From Globisporangium splendens (Eukaryota; Oomycota; Peronosporomycetes; Pythiales; Pythiaceae): DNA of 48,962 nucleotides. The position numbers were made by a program, and so were the translations under genes. The number at the start of each line of letters is the position of its first letter. Position 1 is the first letter of the stretch. The DNA is taken from positions 110,001-158,962 of the forward strand of contig VFIW01000095.1 of assembly GCA_006386115.1 (NCBI GenBank). Direction: 5' to 3'. Below, in pieces: positions 31,729 to 40,778 of the stretch. The notes under the pieces are model-generated. The model was not told the origin of the DNA, made no database searches, and saw only the letters and a program-made list of their open reading frames with translations.

Positions 31729-31971
31729 ATGTGTCCGCTGCGCTACATTCTGCTGCTGCTGTCGCTGCTGGTGGCGATGATCGGGCTGTCGCAGGCCATG
31801 TCGGAGCAGGAGATGTCAGCTGTAACCAATGGCGACGAGGACGACGAGAAGGAGGCGAGCAAGCAGCAGCAGCAGCAGAAGACCACGTTCCGCACGCTCG
31901 TGGACATGCTCAACGGCAAATATTTATACGACGCGTACAAGGCCAGTCAGATGCGCATCAAGGCCGAGTAA
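31729..31971 (+). CDS. Small secreted or membrane protein (80 residues)
   Basis: From ATG 31729 the frame encodes 80 residues. Residues 1-23 (MCPLRYILLLLSLLVAM then IGLSQA) form a good signal peptide with a likely cut after SQA, or a signal anchor. The mature part is acidic (NGDEDDEKEAS), then has a Gln run (QQQQQ) and a helical, basic end (YLYDAYKASQMRIKAE). No RxLR, LxLFLAK or cysteine-pair motif is visible, so it is not a typical oomycete effector. The same frame is open from ATG 31495 (158 residues), but that would bury the signal sequence. It may be secreted or a small ER membrane protein; function unknown. Confidence 0.55.
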   Translation: MCPLRYILLLLSLLVAMIGLSQAMSEQEMSAVTNGDEDDEKEASKQQQQQKTTFRTLVDMLNGKYLYDAYKASQMRIKAE

Positions 31972-32349
31972 GACAAGTCTTGTAATCCAGCGCAGAGGAA
32001 GGACGTCGTGGCAGAGAACTCGTGGAAGCCAATGCGGACCACACATTGGACGCCTGTGTGCTTGAATAAGCGAGACGGGTTGCTCTAGCGTGTATAGATG
32101 CGCTATATATTTTTATTATTTTTGGTTCAATTTTCTAAAGATGGGGAATGCGAACGAATATAACCTCTCATTGTTTGAAACACACAAGTCGCGATCGATA
32201 TGTTCATGCTTCTTGTCCATTTTGCTCTTTGTGCGCTTCATTCCCCAGACATTTCTCTATTTTACAACAACCACTGCCTATCTTGTTCAAATGTGCTCTT
32301 TTTTTTTTTTATATTATTTGCTTTTATTCTTTCCATACAAATACATCAC
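31972..32349. other. AT-rich convergent 3' region
   Basis: About 380 nt between two 3' ends. It is much richer in A/T than the genes, with poly-T runs (near 32301-32312), and probably carries both polyadenylation regions. No gene is seen. Confidence 0.5.
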
Positions 32350-32736
32350 TTAGCTTGGTCGCTGGCACACATTGCCCGAGCTGATCACGAGCGGTTCGTT
32401 CGCGGACTTCTCCGTGATCGGCGTGAGCTCTTCGTCCTGACGCATGGCCTGGCGCTGCGGATCCGTGAGCGTCACCTCGTAGCGCGGCGCGCCCGTGTCC
32501 TCGACCGCCTTCTGTCTCCCCTGCACGATGTGGTGGAGCAGCATGCCCTCAGCTTCGTCGATGCCCTTGATCAGCTCGGCCACGGTCTCCTGGTCGCGCA
32601 CGTCGCGGTTCTCGAGGAAGTTGTCGCGCAGCGCGAGCCGCGCCTGCTGGATCGCGTAGTCGTCGCCGCGGAACGCCTGGCGACTCGCGCGCAGCAAGCG
32701 GCGGTAGCCGCCAAGCACCTGCAGTCGCGCACTCAT
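32350..32736 (-). CDS. LYRM7: LYR-motif mitochondrial assembly factor (LYRM7/MZM1-like)
   Basis: A single exon of 128 residues from ATG 32736. The N terminus has a YR variant of the LYR motif followed by the Complex1_LYR helical pattern (GGYRRLLRASRQAFRGDDYA, then ARLALRDNFLENR) and the conserved downstream segment HHIVQGR. That combination and the length (human LYRM7 has 104 residues) fit the MZM1/LYRM7 branch rather than other LYR proteins. The family protects the Rieske iron-sulfur protein in the mitochondrial matrix and helps its insertion into respiratory complex III. The extra C-terminal 35 residues (ending NVCQRPS) have no clear match. The gene is divergent from the cytochrome b5 reductase gene. 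Confidence 0.8.
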   Translation of the reverse strand: MSARLQVLGGYRRLLRASRQAFRGDDYAIQQARLALRDNFLENRDVRDQETVAELIKGIDEAEGMLLHHIVQGRQKAVEDTGAPRYEVTLTDPQRQAMRQDEELTPITEKSANEPLVISSGNVCQRPS

Positions 32737-33173
32737 TCTTGGAACAGCTCCGTTTTCGCGTCTGCCTCAGTCTGTGTGGATGAAAAACTGTGCATGCATC
32801 ATTAGCGATAGGCCACTATTAAGACTGCATTTACATAAATAACGTGGGCCACATCATATGGTACCATATTTACAGTGTCCCACACTATTTTTATCAATTT
32901 GCACAAGAAATGAACTTAAATAAGGTTGTTTAAGTCATTTTTCTTCAGTTTTGATTCGCACCACACTATTTCATGCTCTCCCTCTCGATAGTGACGCTCT
33001 GCTCATCAGAATACTGACTGGCTCGCCTTGTGGGTCAAATAGAAACGTAGATGCGCACTCGGCAGTGACATCATTGCGATCCACTCGTCCCCTCACACAC
33101 GCTTCAGGAGGTCCACTTGATAGGCGAGAGACTCATTTCCCCATCGCCCTCTTCTTCCCCAGACGACGACGAA
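32737..33173. other. Divergent intergenic region (LYRM7 / cytochrome b5 reductase)
   Basis: About 440 nt. It contains a dispersed-repeat copy (32811-32892) and an initiator-like element, ACTCATTTCCCCATC (33131-33145), about 30-40 nt before the reductase ATG. Confidence 0.5.
32811..32892. repeat. Short dispersed repeat, copy 2
   Basis: GGCCACTATT near 32811 is followed by GTGGGCCACATCAT (32844-32857), an exact 14-bp reverse-complement match to 10884-10897, and by GTGTCCCACACTATTT, which shares GTGGGACAC (inverted) with 31293-31301. Confidence 0.4.
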
Positions 33174-34211
33174 ATGGACGCGCTCGTGAACCTCGCGGGC
33201 GGAGACGTGCGCATCGTGATCGGCGTGGCCGTGGTGCTCGCCACGACGTTGCTGCTCGTGGTGTCTGGCGCACTCAAGCCGCGCAACAAGGCGCTCGTGA
33301 CGCTGCAGCCGCCGGCCGTCGAAGGTGGCAACCCGCCGACGGTGCACCTGCCGCTCATCGAGAAGGAGTCGCTGTCGCACGACACGCGCCGCTTCCGCTT
33401 CGCGCTGCCGTCGGAGAAGCATGTGCTCGGCCTGCCTGTTGGCCAGCACATCTCGCTGCGCTACACGGATAGCGACGGCAAACTCGTGATGCGCTCGTAC
33501 ACGCCTGTGAGCTCGGACGACGCGCTCGGGTACGTCGACCTCGTCGTCAAGGTGTACTTCAAGGACGTGCACCCAAAGTTCCCTGAGGGCGGCAAGATGT
33601 CGCAGCACCTCGAGTCGCTCAAGATCGGCGAGACCATCGAGGTCTCGGGACCTAAGGGCAAGCTCTCGTACATGGGCAAGGGCGAAATCCACATCAAGCA
33701 CCGCGTGCGCGACCCGGCCCCGGAGATCCGCGTCGCCAAGAAGATCGGCATGATCGCCGGCGGCACGGGCATCACTCCCATGCTCCAGATTATCCGTCGC
33801 GCACTGCAAAACCCAGAGTACGTTCGAATTGCGCTTGTTCTGTTGCATATTGGATGTGTATCAAAGCTAACGCTATGTGTCTTGATTGTTTCCTCATTAT
33901 GCAGCGACAAGACCGAATTCTACTTGCTGTTTGCCAACCAGTCGGAGCAGGACATTTTGTGTCGCGAGGAGATCGACGCCATGGTGCAGAACCACGCGAA
34001 CGTGCACGCGCACTACACGATTGACCGTGCGAGCGATGGCTGGAAGCACTCAGTCGGCTTCGTCAACGCCGAGATGATCAAGAATAACCTGCCGCCAGCC
34101 GCGGCCGACGTGCAGATCTTCATGTGTGGTCCGCCGCCCATGCTCAAGTTCGCGGTGCTGCCAGCGTTAGAAGAGCTCGGCTTCACGCCCAACCAGCACT
34201 TCAGTTTCTAA
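33174..34211 (+). CDS. CYB5R: NADH-cytochrome b5 reductase
   Basis: Exons 33174-33817 and 33905-34211 encode 316 residues. An N-terminal membrane anchor (IVIGVAVVLATTLLLVVSGA, about 12-31) precedes a full ferredoxin-reductase fold: SHDTRRFRFALPSEKHVLGL, GQHISLRY, the FAD motif RSYTPVSS, GGKMSQHLESL, the NADH motif GMIAGGTGITPML and the C-terminal CGPPPM. It passes electrons from NADH to cytochrome b5 for fatty-acid desaturation and sterol synthesis, on ER or outer mitochondrial membranes. The intron (33818-33904) is 87 nt, in frame and stop-free, so the unspliced frame is open too; the family sequence DPDD-x3-xLLFANQ shows it must be removed (NPDDKTEFYLLFANQ). ATG 33174 is chosen; the upstream frame starts only with TTG. 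Confidence 0.93.
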   Translation: MDALVNLAGGDVRIVIGVAVVLATTLLLVVSGALKPRNKALVTLQPPAVEGGNPPTVHLPLIEKESLSHDTRRFRFALPSEKHVLGLPVGQHISLRYTDSDGKLVMRSYTPVSSDDALGYVDLVVKVYFKDVHPKFPEGGKMSQHLESLKIGETIEVSGPKGKLSYMGKGEIHIKHRVRDPAPEIRVAKKIGMIAGGTGITPMLQIIRRALQNPEYVRIALVLLHIGCVSKLTLCVLIVSSLCSDKTEFYLLFANQSEQDILCREEIDAMVQNHANVHAHYTIDRASDGWKHSVGFVNAEMIKNNLPPAAADVQIFMCGPPPMLKFAVLPALEELGFTPNQHFSF

Positions 34212-34338
34212 CTGCGCATTGAAACGTAAGACAAAGGCAGAGAGGATAACGCACAGCTAAGTCATTTTCATTGCCTACACGTACTTATGTGTGTGTATTC
34301 TGTAATGTCAGCATTTGATTCGTTCACTACCGACTTGC

Positions 34339-35261
34339 TCATCGCTTCTTGGGCGAGAGCATCATCTTATTGAGTGGCGAGGACGACACTCCGCGGGCGC
34401 CATTGCCGCCGCCATTGCCGTCGTTGCCCGTGCCGCTGCTGCCGTTGAGACCCGGGATGATCTCGTCGTCTGGCGAGTCGTTGAGATTGTCCTTGACACG
34501 CTTCTTGAGCACGCGCTTCTTCTTCTTGTCCTGCGCGAGGATGACCTGCGTCGACGCCTTCTTCACGCGGTCGCGACTCAGCGCTTCCTCTGGACCGTCG
34601 AGCACCATTCCGCCGCCGCCGCCAATGGCGTCGTCCTCCATTTCGTCACGAGTGAGACCATCGCCCGGAAGCGCAACGCGTTGGTTGTACGGCTGTGAGA
34701 CCAGCATGTCGCTATCAGATATGGAAGCTGCTGCAGTATCCGACAAACTGATGCCTGTACTGCCGAGACCTGCGCCGCGCATTGTACCCAGTCGCACGAG
34801 ACTGCTGCCTTCCTTCTTCTCTGTTGGCTGCTGCTGCAGTGGCTGTCCTGACAGCGATCCGCCAGCGGCAGCGACGGTCTTGATCTGGTTCAGCAGCCGC
34901 ACGAGCGTCATCTCGCTCTCCTGAAGCGCGTCGATGATAGTCTCATCCGTCACAACCACGACCTGGCCATCGTCACGGACGCACTCGAGCTTGTCCACCA
35001 AGTGTTCAACACCGGCTTTGACGCCGATGAGAACCTTGGCGAGGCGCTCGTACTTGAGTTTCGCGCGCTCGAGCTTGGCGCTCGCGAGCACGAGGTTCTG
35101 CTCGTGGTCATCGACCATTTTACGACGATGACCGCCGTCAGATCCACTGTATTTGAGCTCTTCGACCCATTCTCGCTATAAAAAGAGAAAGGAATACAGA
35201 TGTCGACACTTTTGAAACCTCTCCAGGTAACTGACATTACATTGCTCTCATTTTGTTTCAT
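34339..35261 (-). CDS. Coiled-coil protein, possibly related to ODAD3/CCDC151 C-terminal part
   Basis: The main exon, 35175-34339, starts after a TATAG acceptor and encodes about 278 residues. A plausible first exon is 35261-35241 (seven codons, donor GTAATG, phase 0); without it the start would be ATG 35118. Residues about 8-110 form a helical coiled coil (ASAKLERAKLKYERLAKVLI, VKAGVEHLVDKLE, ESEMTLVRLLNQIK). The VKAGVEHL-DKL pattern reminds me of the C-terminal part of the outer-dynein-arm docking protein CCDC151/ODAD3, known from motile flagella, which oomycete zoospores have. The rest is disordered with Gly, Asn and Ser runs and a basic patch (KKKKRVLKKRVK). If the family call is right, the long N-terminal coiled coil is missing, because the neighbouring LRR gene ends only 71 nt upstream. 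Confidence 0.5.
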
Positions 35262-35332
35262 GTTCTCTTACTCGTACGTGCACAGATAACCACTTAGAAT
35301 CTTCTCCCTTAATCGTCATTGACACATCTTCA

Positions 35333-38069
35333 TCAGTCGCATCTCAAGTACCGCAGCTCAGGCAAAATATCTACAAAAGCAACATGTAACATGAGGTGTG
35401 CATCACTGATCTATGGACAAAATACATGCGCGTACCTCTCAAAACGTCGATGTGGCTTGGAGTCAGCGCGCAGCCATACACAGACAGCGATTGAAGCTCT
35501 TTCAAGGCTGCTCAAATAGAACAAATGAACATAACACACAACTTCAGTAAATCCCGTTTCGACAATCTCTTCTTGCAATACGTACAATACAGATGCCGCA
35601 GCGAAAGCGCCGAGATACTGGTGTTGGACAAGTTCAGATATCGCAATTCTGTCAATGAACGGATGTACACCAGCGACTTGGCATGGATGTTCCTGTTCAC
35701 ACACGACATGATGTAAGCAACATGTCCCTCTCAACACAACATAAATGACTCAAAAGCAATCGGCTCATTACCTGTTCTGACTCAAATTGAGCGACGTCAA
35801 GGTAGTAATCTTGGAAATAAGCTCGACGCCACGATCGCTGATGGTTCCGCTGCAAATCTCCAGCTCTTTTAAGCGGCGCAGCGGCACAAGGTGCAGCAGA
35901 CCATTATCCGTAATGCTGGTCACGAGACACCGTGTCAACAAATACTCGTGGGAACATTTCAAGTCAATGAGTAGAGGACGGCTACTTCGCAACCACGTTA
36001 CCTTGCACCAAACAGATCCAGCTTCTCGAGTCGTGGAAGACATGTCAGGTTCGCCAACGATCGGTTTGTGATTCCCGGCGTATCCAGTGATAGAACCTCC
36101 AGGTCCTTGAGATTCACAAGCCCCATTGTCCCTGCGTCGGTCACTTCGGTACCAGAGACGTCGAGTGCCTTTAAATAAATGTTGTGCTTGCAAATCTCGA
36201 TGAGACCGGCATCTGTCAGGGACGTCTCCGCAAGCACCAGTCGCTCCAGTCGTTCCAACCGACTTATAAATTCAACTCCTCTACGCAACGTCGAAACTCA
36301 TTGTGAGAAAATTACACAAGCGCCTGCAAAGTAATAGCATCACTGCCGCATACCTCTTTAAAATTCGACACGATCGAAGATCGAGTTCTTGTAATTTAGG
36401 CATGTATTGCAAAACAGCAGCGTCAGCCTCGCCAAAAGATGTGCGTCCCAGCAGCAAGACGCGAATGTCTGTCCACGAAATCGGCAGTGAACGGATATCC
36501 TCGCAGTGCCGCGCGTCAACGTATTGCAAACATTCAAGTCCCGAGAGCGACGCCATGCCATCATCACTGATATCGTTGCAGCCGCGCAGAATCAACGTAT
36601 CCAGAGTACGGATCCGTCCGATCACTTGCAGTGCCTCGTTACTGCAGCAATTCCAACACAAAAGTAGTTTGAGTTGAACGGGCAATGCCAAACAGTGAAA
36701 CAACTAACAACCTGCACTCCGCACCTTATACGACAATGAGACACATCGAGGTAGCGTAAATGCGGATACGACGACGCAATTCTCTCAAAGCCGGCATCTG
36801 TCAAGCTCAAGCAGCGCCCGAGAACCAGCTTTCGCATGTTGGTCAGCTTAGCAAGCCGTCTGAGCCCCACATCGGTCACCAATCGACAGCCGCTCTGCAT
36901 ATCATACCCAGACCAAAAGCATTTAGTAACCCATACGTAGCCCGCAATTGATATAGAGTTACATAGCAGAAGCGTACCAAATCAAGATTTTCGACGCATT
37001 GCAGCCGCTGTATCGCACCAAGGCTTTGGTCATCGATCTTTCGGCATCCCGACAGGTTGAGCGAGATCAGCTTTGTGGAGAACTGCAGCACATCGAGCAC
37101 ACTGCGCGACAGTTTAGTACATCCCTGAAAATTCGCGACCGTGAGGCTCGGCAGCTTCTCAATGGGGAGTGAAAACGCGTCTTGTGTCGTCCCTAGCGAC
37201 TGGAGCTCGTGGCATCCCGAGACATTGATACTCTTGAGATACTGCAAAGGAGTATGTGGGATCGCATCAAACCATGAAGCGTCCAGCTCCACGAGGTCCT
37301 TGAGATCCCACTCATAGAAGAGAAACGGCGCCAGCAATCGGAATTGCTCTTTTCCCAGATGATGGTGCCGCTTGAGCCACACAAGGATCGCAGACGCCAG
37401 CTCTGTGGGCATCATCACCGCGTGCTGTTTCGCACAATCATCATCGTCTTCATACTCGCATTCACACGACGATTGCAACGCGCTTTCGGGGTCGTGAATG
37501 AGGCGCATACAGATTGTGCGGATACAGGATTCCACCAACGACAGCGGGACAAACGTGCCGTGGCGCGTCTTGCGGCAGTAGTCACCCACAAACCCGATCA
37601 GTAGCGCTTGCGGCAGCGGCTTCCTCTTCTGCTGCTGCTTCATTGTGTTCGCCTTCCCAGACGCATTGCGCGCATGGAGCGAGCCACTGTGTCTCTTCTT
37701 CTTGCTGGTGCTACTGCCGCTACCCGCGCTCTTACTGAACTGCCGCACGCTGTATTTCTTGGCAAACGGGAACGGGAACGCGATGTAGTTGGCGAGCGAC
37801 TGGCTGAGTACGCGCGGCGGTGGTGGGGGTGGCGGAGGCGTGTACTGCTGCAGCTCTCTCTCGGCTGCGCGGTTCGCTTCGGCCGCGTCCATGTGCGCGG
37901 GGATCGCAGCGGAGCGGCGAATGGATCGCCTTGCGGAAGAGCTCGTTCTTTCGGCGCTTGCGGTGATGGCGGCAGCGGCGGGGAGCGGCGACGTGGCCAG
38001 GCGCGCCAGCAGCAGATCTTCCTCGAATGACGTCACCGTCTGGTGGCACCGGCAGCACACGGCGCCCAT
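35333..38069 (-). CDS. Leucine-rich repeat protein (cysteine-containing/AMN1 type) with MGxxCC N terminus
   Basis: Eight exons, 38069-36978, 36894-36725, 36641-36354, 36280-36002, 35915-35772, 35692-35586, 35507-35436 and 35370-35333, give 729 residues; every intron is GT-AG and keeps phase. The N terminus MGAVCCRC has Gly2 and nearby cysteines, which fits lipid modification. A disordered basic part follows with a run of eight prolines (about residue 78-85). From about residue 280 the protein is made of LRRs of the F-box/AMN1 type, for example LKSINVSGCHELQSLG, LISLNLSGCRKIDDQSLG, LRYLDVSHCRI and LKALDVSGTEVTDAGTMG. I see no clear F-box; the segment before the LRRs (about 150-260) is helical and unassigned. 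It could be a membrane-tethered adaptor. The last exon has only 38 nt. Confidence 0.85.
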
Positions 38070-38630
38070 TGAGCGTTTTTAAAATGGAGACACGTTGCCA
38101 GCGGATTGGATGACGGACGGCGCACGAGCGTCGCATGCACCGCGTCCGGTCGCCAATGGCCACGGAGAATGGACGAAGTGCGTGGTTTTTTTTCTTTCTT
38201 TCTTCTTGCGCTCCGTTAGACTTGGTTTCAGTATGGCGCGTCTGATAACGGTAAGAATGCGTGCGGATGTGGCGACTCAAGGTTTAGTTTTCACTTTTTT
38301 CTTTGCTGATTTGTTTTCTTTCGCGTTATCTTTCTGAAAGGAAAATGGCGGAAAACATTCCCTGTATCAATTGTCGGTCATGAAGTTAGTTAACGCCTTC
38401 CCAACAATTCATTGCGTAAAATACGTGCAATATTTCGAGGAAGATATATTTTGTGAATGCTGGCGAAAGGGCAACAAAGACGCACTTCAACACCCGAGCC
38501 CCTATTCCCTGTTCCTTTTGCGTGCCGTATCAATTCGAACAAGTACGACTCGCATTTCTTTTTCATAGTTACAGTAGCAAGCGACCCCACGCAGAAGAAT
38601 TATCACAACCGCAGGAACCAAGAGAACGAG
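38070..38630. other. Divergent intergenic region (LRR / SPRY)
   Basis: About 560 nt, T-rich in the middle. The frame of the SPRY gene is open back to ATG 38457, but the extra residues have no recognisable content and a TTTCATAG acceptor-like site lies inside, so this is taken as leader sequence. Confidence 0.4.
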
Positions 38631-39578
38631 ATGCTGCACGCGGAAGCCCCCCGAGACGCGCCGCCGTTGGTGTCGACGCCCTTCGGCTACGGGGCGCTGC
38701 CCACTGACGACCAGACAGCCGACGTGTCGCACTCGGACATCGACGCTGACTCGCGCGATAGCAATGGCACCGCGTTCACGTGCGTGCAGTTTCCCTGGGG
38801 ACGCGCATACATGCACACCGAGCTGGTCGCGACCGAGCCCGTGTTCACGTTTTACGCGCTGTCGAAGACCGAGCGCATGAAGTTTGAAATGCCGTTCGCG
38901 CTCACGAGTCCGGGATCCGATATGGTGGCTGCTGTGCGGCGGAAGTTGGATCTGGGCGAAGATATAGCGATCACATTGGTGCAAACCGATTCGGTGAGTC
39001 GCCACGAGATCAAACCAGACATGGAGATCGGCAAGTGCACTATTGGCGCCGACTCAAAGCACCCGATTCTCGTGCTGCAGGCACCGCGTGTGCGCTTTGA
39101 TTCGAAGAAATGCTCGTATTACGTCGTGCTGCAGGAATCGAACAGCGTGGCGATCCAAGTTGCGAAAGGCTTTGGCTCCGTACTGGGCAACTGCGAGGTG
39201 AGTTGCGGCGTCAAGTACTGGGAAGCGGAGTTGCAGAGCGCAAGAGGCGGCGAGGGCGTGTTTCTCGGCGTCGCGTCGTCGGATCTGCCGCTGAACGGCA
39301 GCATCTTGAATCGCGGGATTTTCTGGGGAATCTCCTGCGGCACAGGCCACAAGCTGCACGACATCATCGACTATTACACAGAGCCATTTGAGGACGGCGA
39401 TGTCGTCGGCATGCTGCTGGACATGGAGTACGGTCGCCTCACGTTTTACAGAAATGGGAAGTACCTCGGCGTCGCGTACCGAAGCATCCCTGCGAAGCGG
39501 CTCTGCCCTGTGGTGTCGCTCACGTTCGTGGGACAGCGCGTCAAGTTGCTCTCGACGACGGCGGCACCACTGACCTAA
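38631..39578 (+). CDS. SPRY-domain protein
   Basis: A single exon of 315 residues from ATG 38631 (an in-frame ATG at 38457 would add 58 residues). Residues about 45-150 form an unassigned beta-rich part (FPWGRAYMHTELVA, FALTSPGSDMVAAVRRKLDL). Residues about 165-310 match a SPRY/B30.2 beta-sandwich: VLGNCEVSCGVKYWEAEL, GEGVFLGVASSDLPL, FWGISCGTGHKLH, EDGDVVGMLLDMEYGRLTFY and RNGKYLGVAYRSIP, the last two being the family signature with a buried short strand. SPRY domains bind peptides of partner proteins; no RING, SOCS or other partner domain is present, so the role remains open. No membrane segment or signal peptide is visible. Confidence 0.85.
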   Translation: MLHAEAPRDAPPLVSTPFGYGALPTDDQTADVSHSDIDADSRDSNGTAFTCVQFPWGRAYMHTELVATEPVFTFYALSKTERMKFEMPFALTSPGSDMVAAVRRKLDLGEDIAITLVQTDSVSRHEIKPDMEIGKCTIGADSKHPILVLQAPRVRFDSKKCSYYVVLQESNSVAIQVAKGFGSVLGNCEVSCGVKYWEAELQSARGGEGVFLGVASSDLPLNGSILNRGIFWGISCGTGHKLHDIIDYYTEPFEDGDVVGMLLDMEYGRLTFYRNGKYLGVAYRSIPAKRLCPVVSLTFVGQRVKLLSTTAAPLT

Positions 39579-40025
39579 AGCGAAAGATTTTTAAAAGCAT
39601 GACAAGGAGAATTTGCGCATGCTTCATTCTGTTTTTCATGCAAGATTTTCTGCGGAAGCAGTTGCAGTTGGATTTTTGGTCTGTGGCAGTAGCCTCCGCT
39701 TTTATGATGGGTGAGCAACATCGGAGTGTGGATTTCACCATGTGATCATCGCGTCTCGTCATTGGTGTTAAACCCTTTCGTTTTATCCAATCATGTCGTT
39801 TTTCGGGACGATCTGGTAAAATACCGTGATGTGATTGGCGCTTTCTTGCCTACATGGACAGCTACGTCAACACCTTCTGACTGTAAGCAGCCGTGTTGTG
39901 TGCACAGACGACAGGCAAAGTGTGGTTGAGCATGGCGCTCTGTGCTGCGAACGAATCCTTTCTCATTCCGCAATTTGCGCCGCACTGCACAGCTCCACCT
40001 TCCTTTTCTAAAGAATTCTGTCAGC
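39579..40025. promoter_or_regulatory. Promoter region of msrA with initiator element
   Basis: About 450 nt between tandem plus-strand genes. TCTCATTCCGCAATTT at 39961-39976 fits the oomycete initiator consensus at nearly all positions and lies 50-65 nt before the MsrA ATG, the usual distance. No gene is seen in the rest. Confidence 0.5.
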
Positions 40026-40541
40026 ATGGGGATCGAGAACCAGACCGAGACCAGCGTCGCGTACTTTGCTGCCGGTTGCTTCTGGGGCGTCGAGCTCGCG
40101 TTCCAGCGCGTGCCGGGCGTGCTCCACACGACTGTGGGCTACGCGCAGGGCCACCAGGAGAACGCCACGTACAAGCAGGTGTGCTCGGGCAAGACGGGCC
40201 ACGCCGAGACGATCAAGATCGAGTTCGACGCGAGCGAGGTGACGTATGAGCAGCTGCTGGACAAGTTTTGGTCAATCCACGACCCCACGACGCTTAACCG
40301 CCAGAAGGAGGACGTCGGCACGCAGTACCGCTCGGGCATCTACTACCTGAGCGAAGAGCAGAAGACACAAGCGACGGCTTCGAAGGAAGCGCAGCAGCAG
40401 AAGATTGAGAACCCCATCGTGACCGAGATCGAAGAGTTCCGCGTGTTCTGGCCAGCTGAGGAATACCATCAGCAGTACTTGGAGAAGGGTGGCCAGTGCG
40501 CCGACAAGGGCAGCGATGTGCCAATCAAGTGCTACGGTTAA
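40026..40541 (+). CDS. MSRA: Peptide methionine-(S)-S-oxide reductase
   Basis: A single exon of 171 residues. ATG 40026 is used; the upstream in-frame start is only GTG. The catalytic motif GCFWG is at residues 17-21 with the reactive Cys18. Other family signatures are [55 protein letters not shown] and [12 protein letters not shown]. Two C-terminal cysteines (GGQCADKG and the final IKCYG) can serve as recycling residues for thioredoxin. The enzyme reduces the S form of methionine sulfoxide in proteins and is part of the oxidative-stress defence. No targeting sequence is present, so it should be cytosolic. Confidence 0.95.
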   Translation: MGIENQTETSVAYFAAGCFWGVELAFQRVPGVLHTTVGYAQGHQENATYKQVCSGKTGHAETIKIEFDASEVTYEQLLDKFWSIHDPTTLNRQKEDVGTQYRSGIYYLSEEQKTQATASKEAQQQKIENPIVTEIEEFRVFWPAEEYHQQYLEKGGQCADKGSDVPIKCYG

Positions 40542-40778
40542 ATAGAAAGCAACCCAAGAAAAGATGCGATGGTTGGCCGTTCATGATGCGTATCCATTCG
40601 CAAATGAGGGCTACGCCAGATACAAAACGATGCACCAACTTGAGTGATTGCTGCAGCTTTTTATCAGGACTGCGTGCACCTTTAGCGAGATGCATAGGCG
40701 TCAGGAGTCACCAACCCTTCCCATTCAATATGATTCATCATTTTTTTTTAGTATTGTCTCTATTGGTAGTTGTTGGCT

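Noticed and set aside
39942..40025. Mitochondrial-looking extension of MsrA (Arg-rich)
   Set aside because: It would start at GTG, and the initiator element lies inside this region, so it is probably the 5' UTR.
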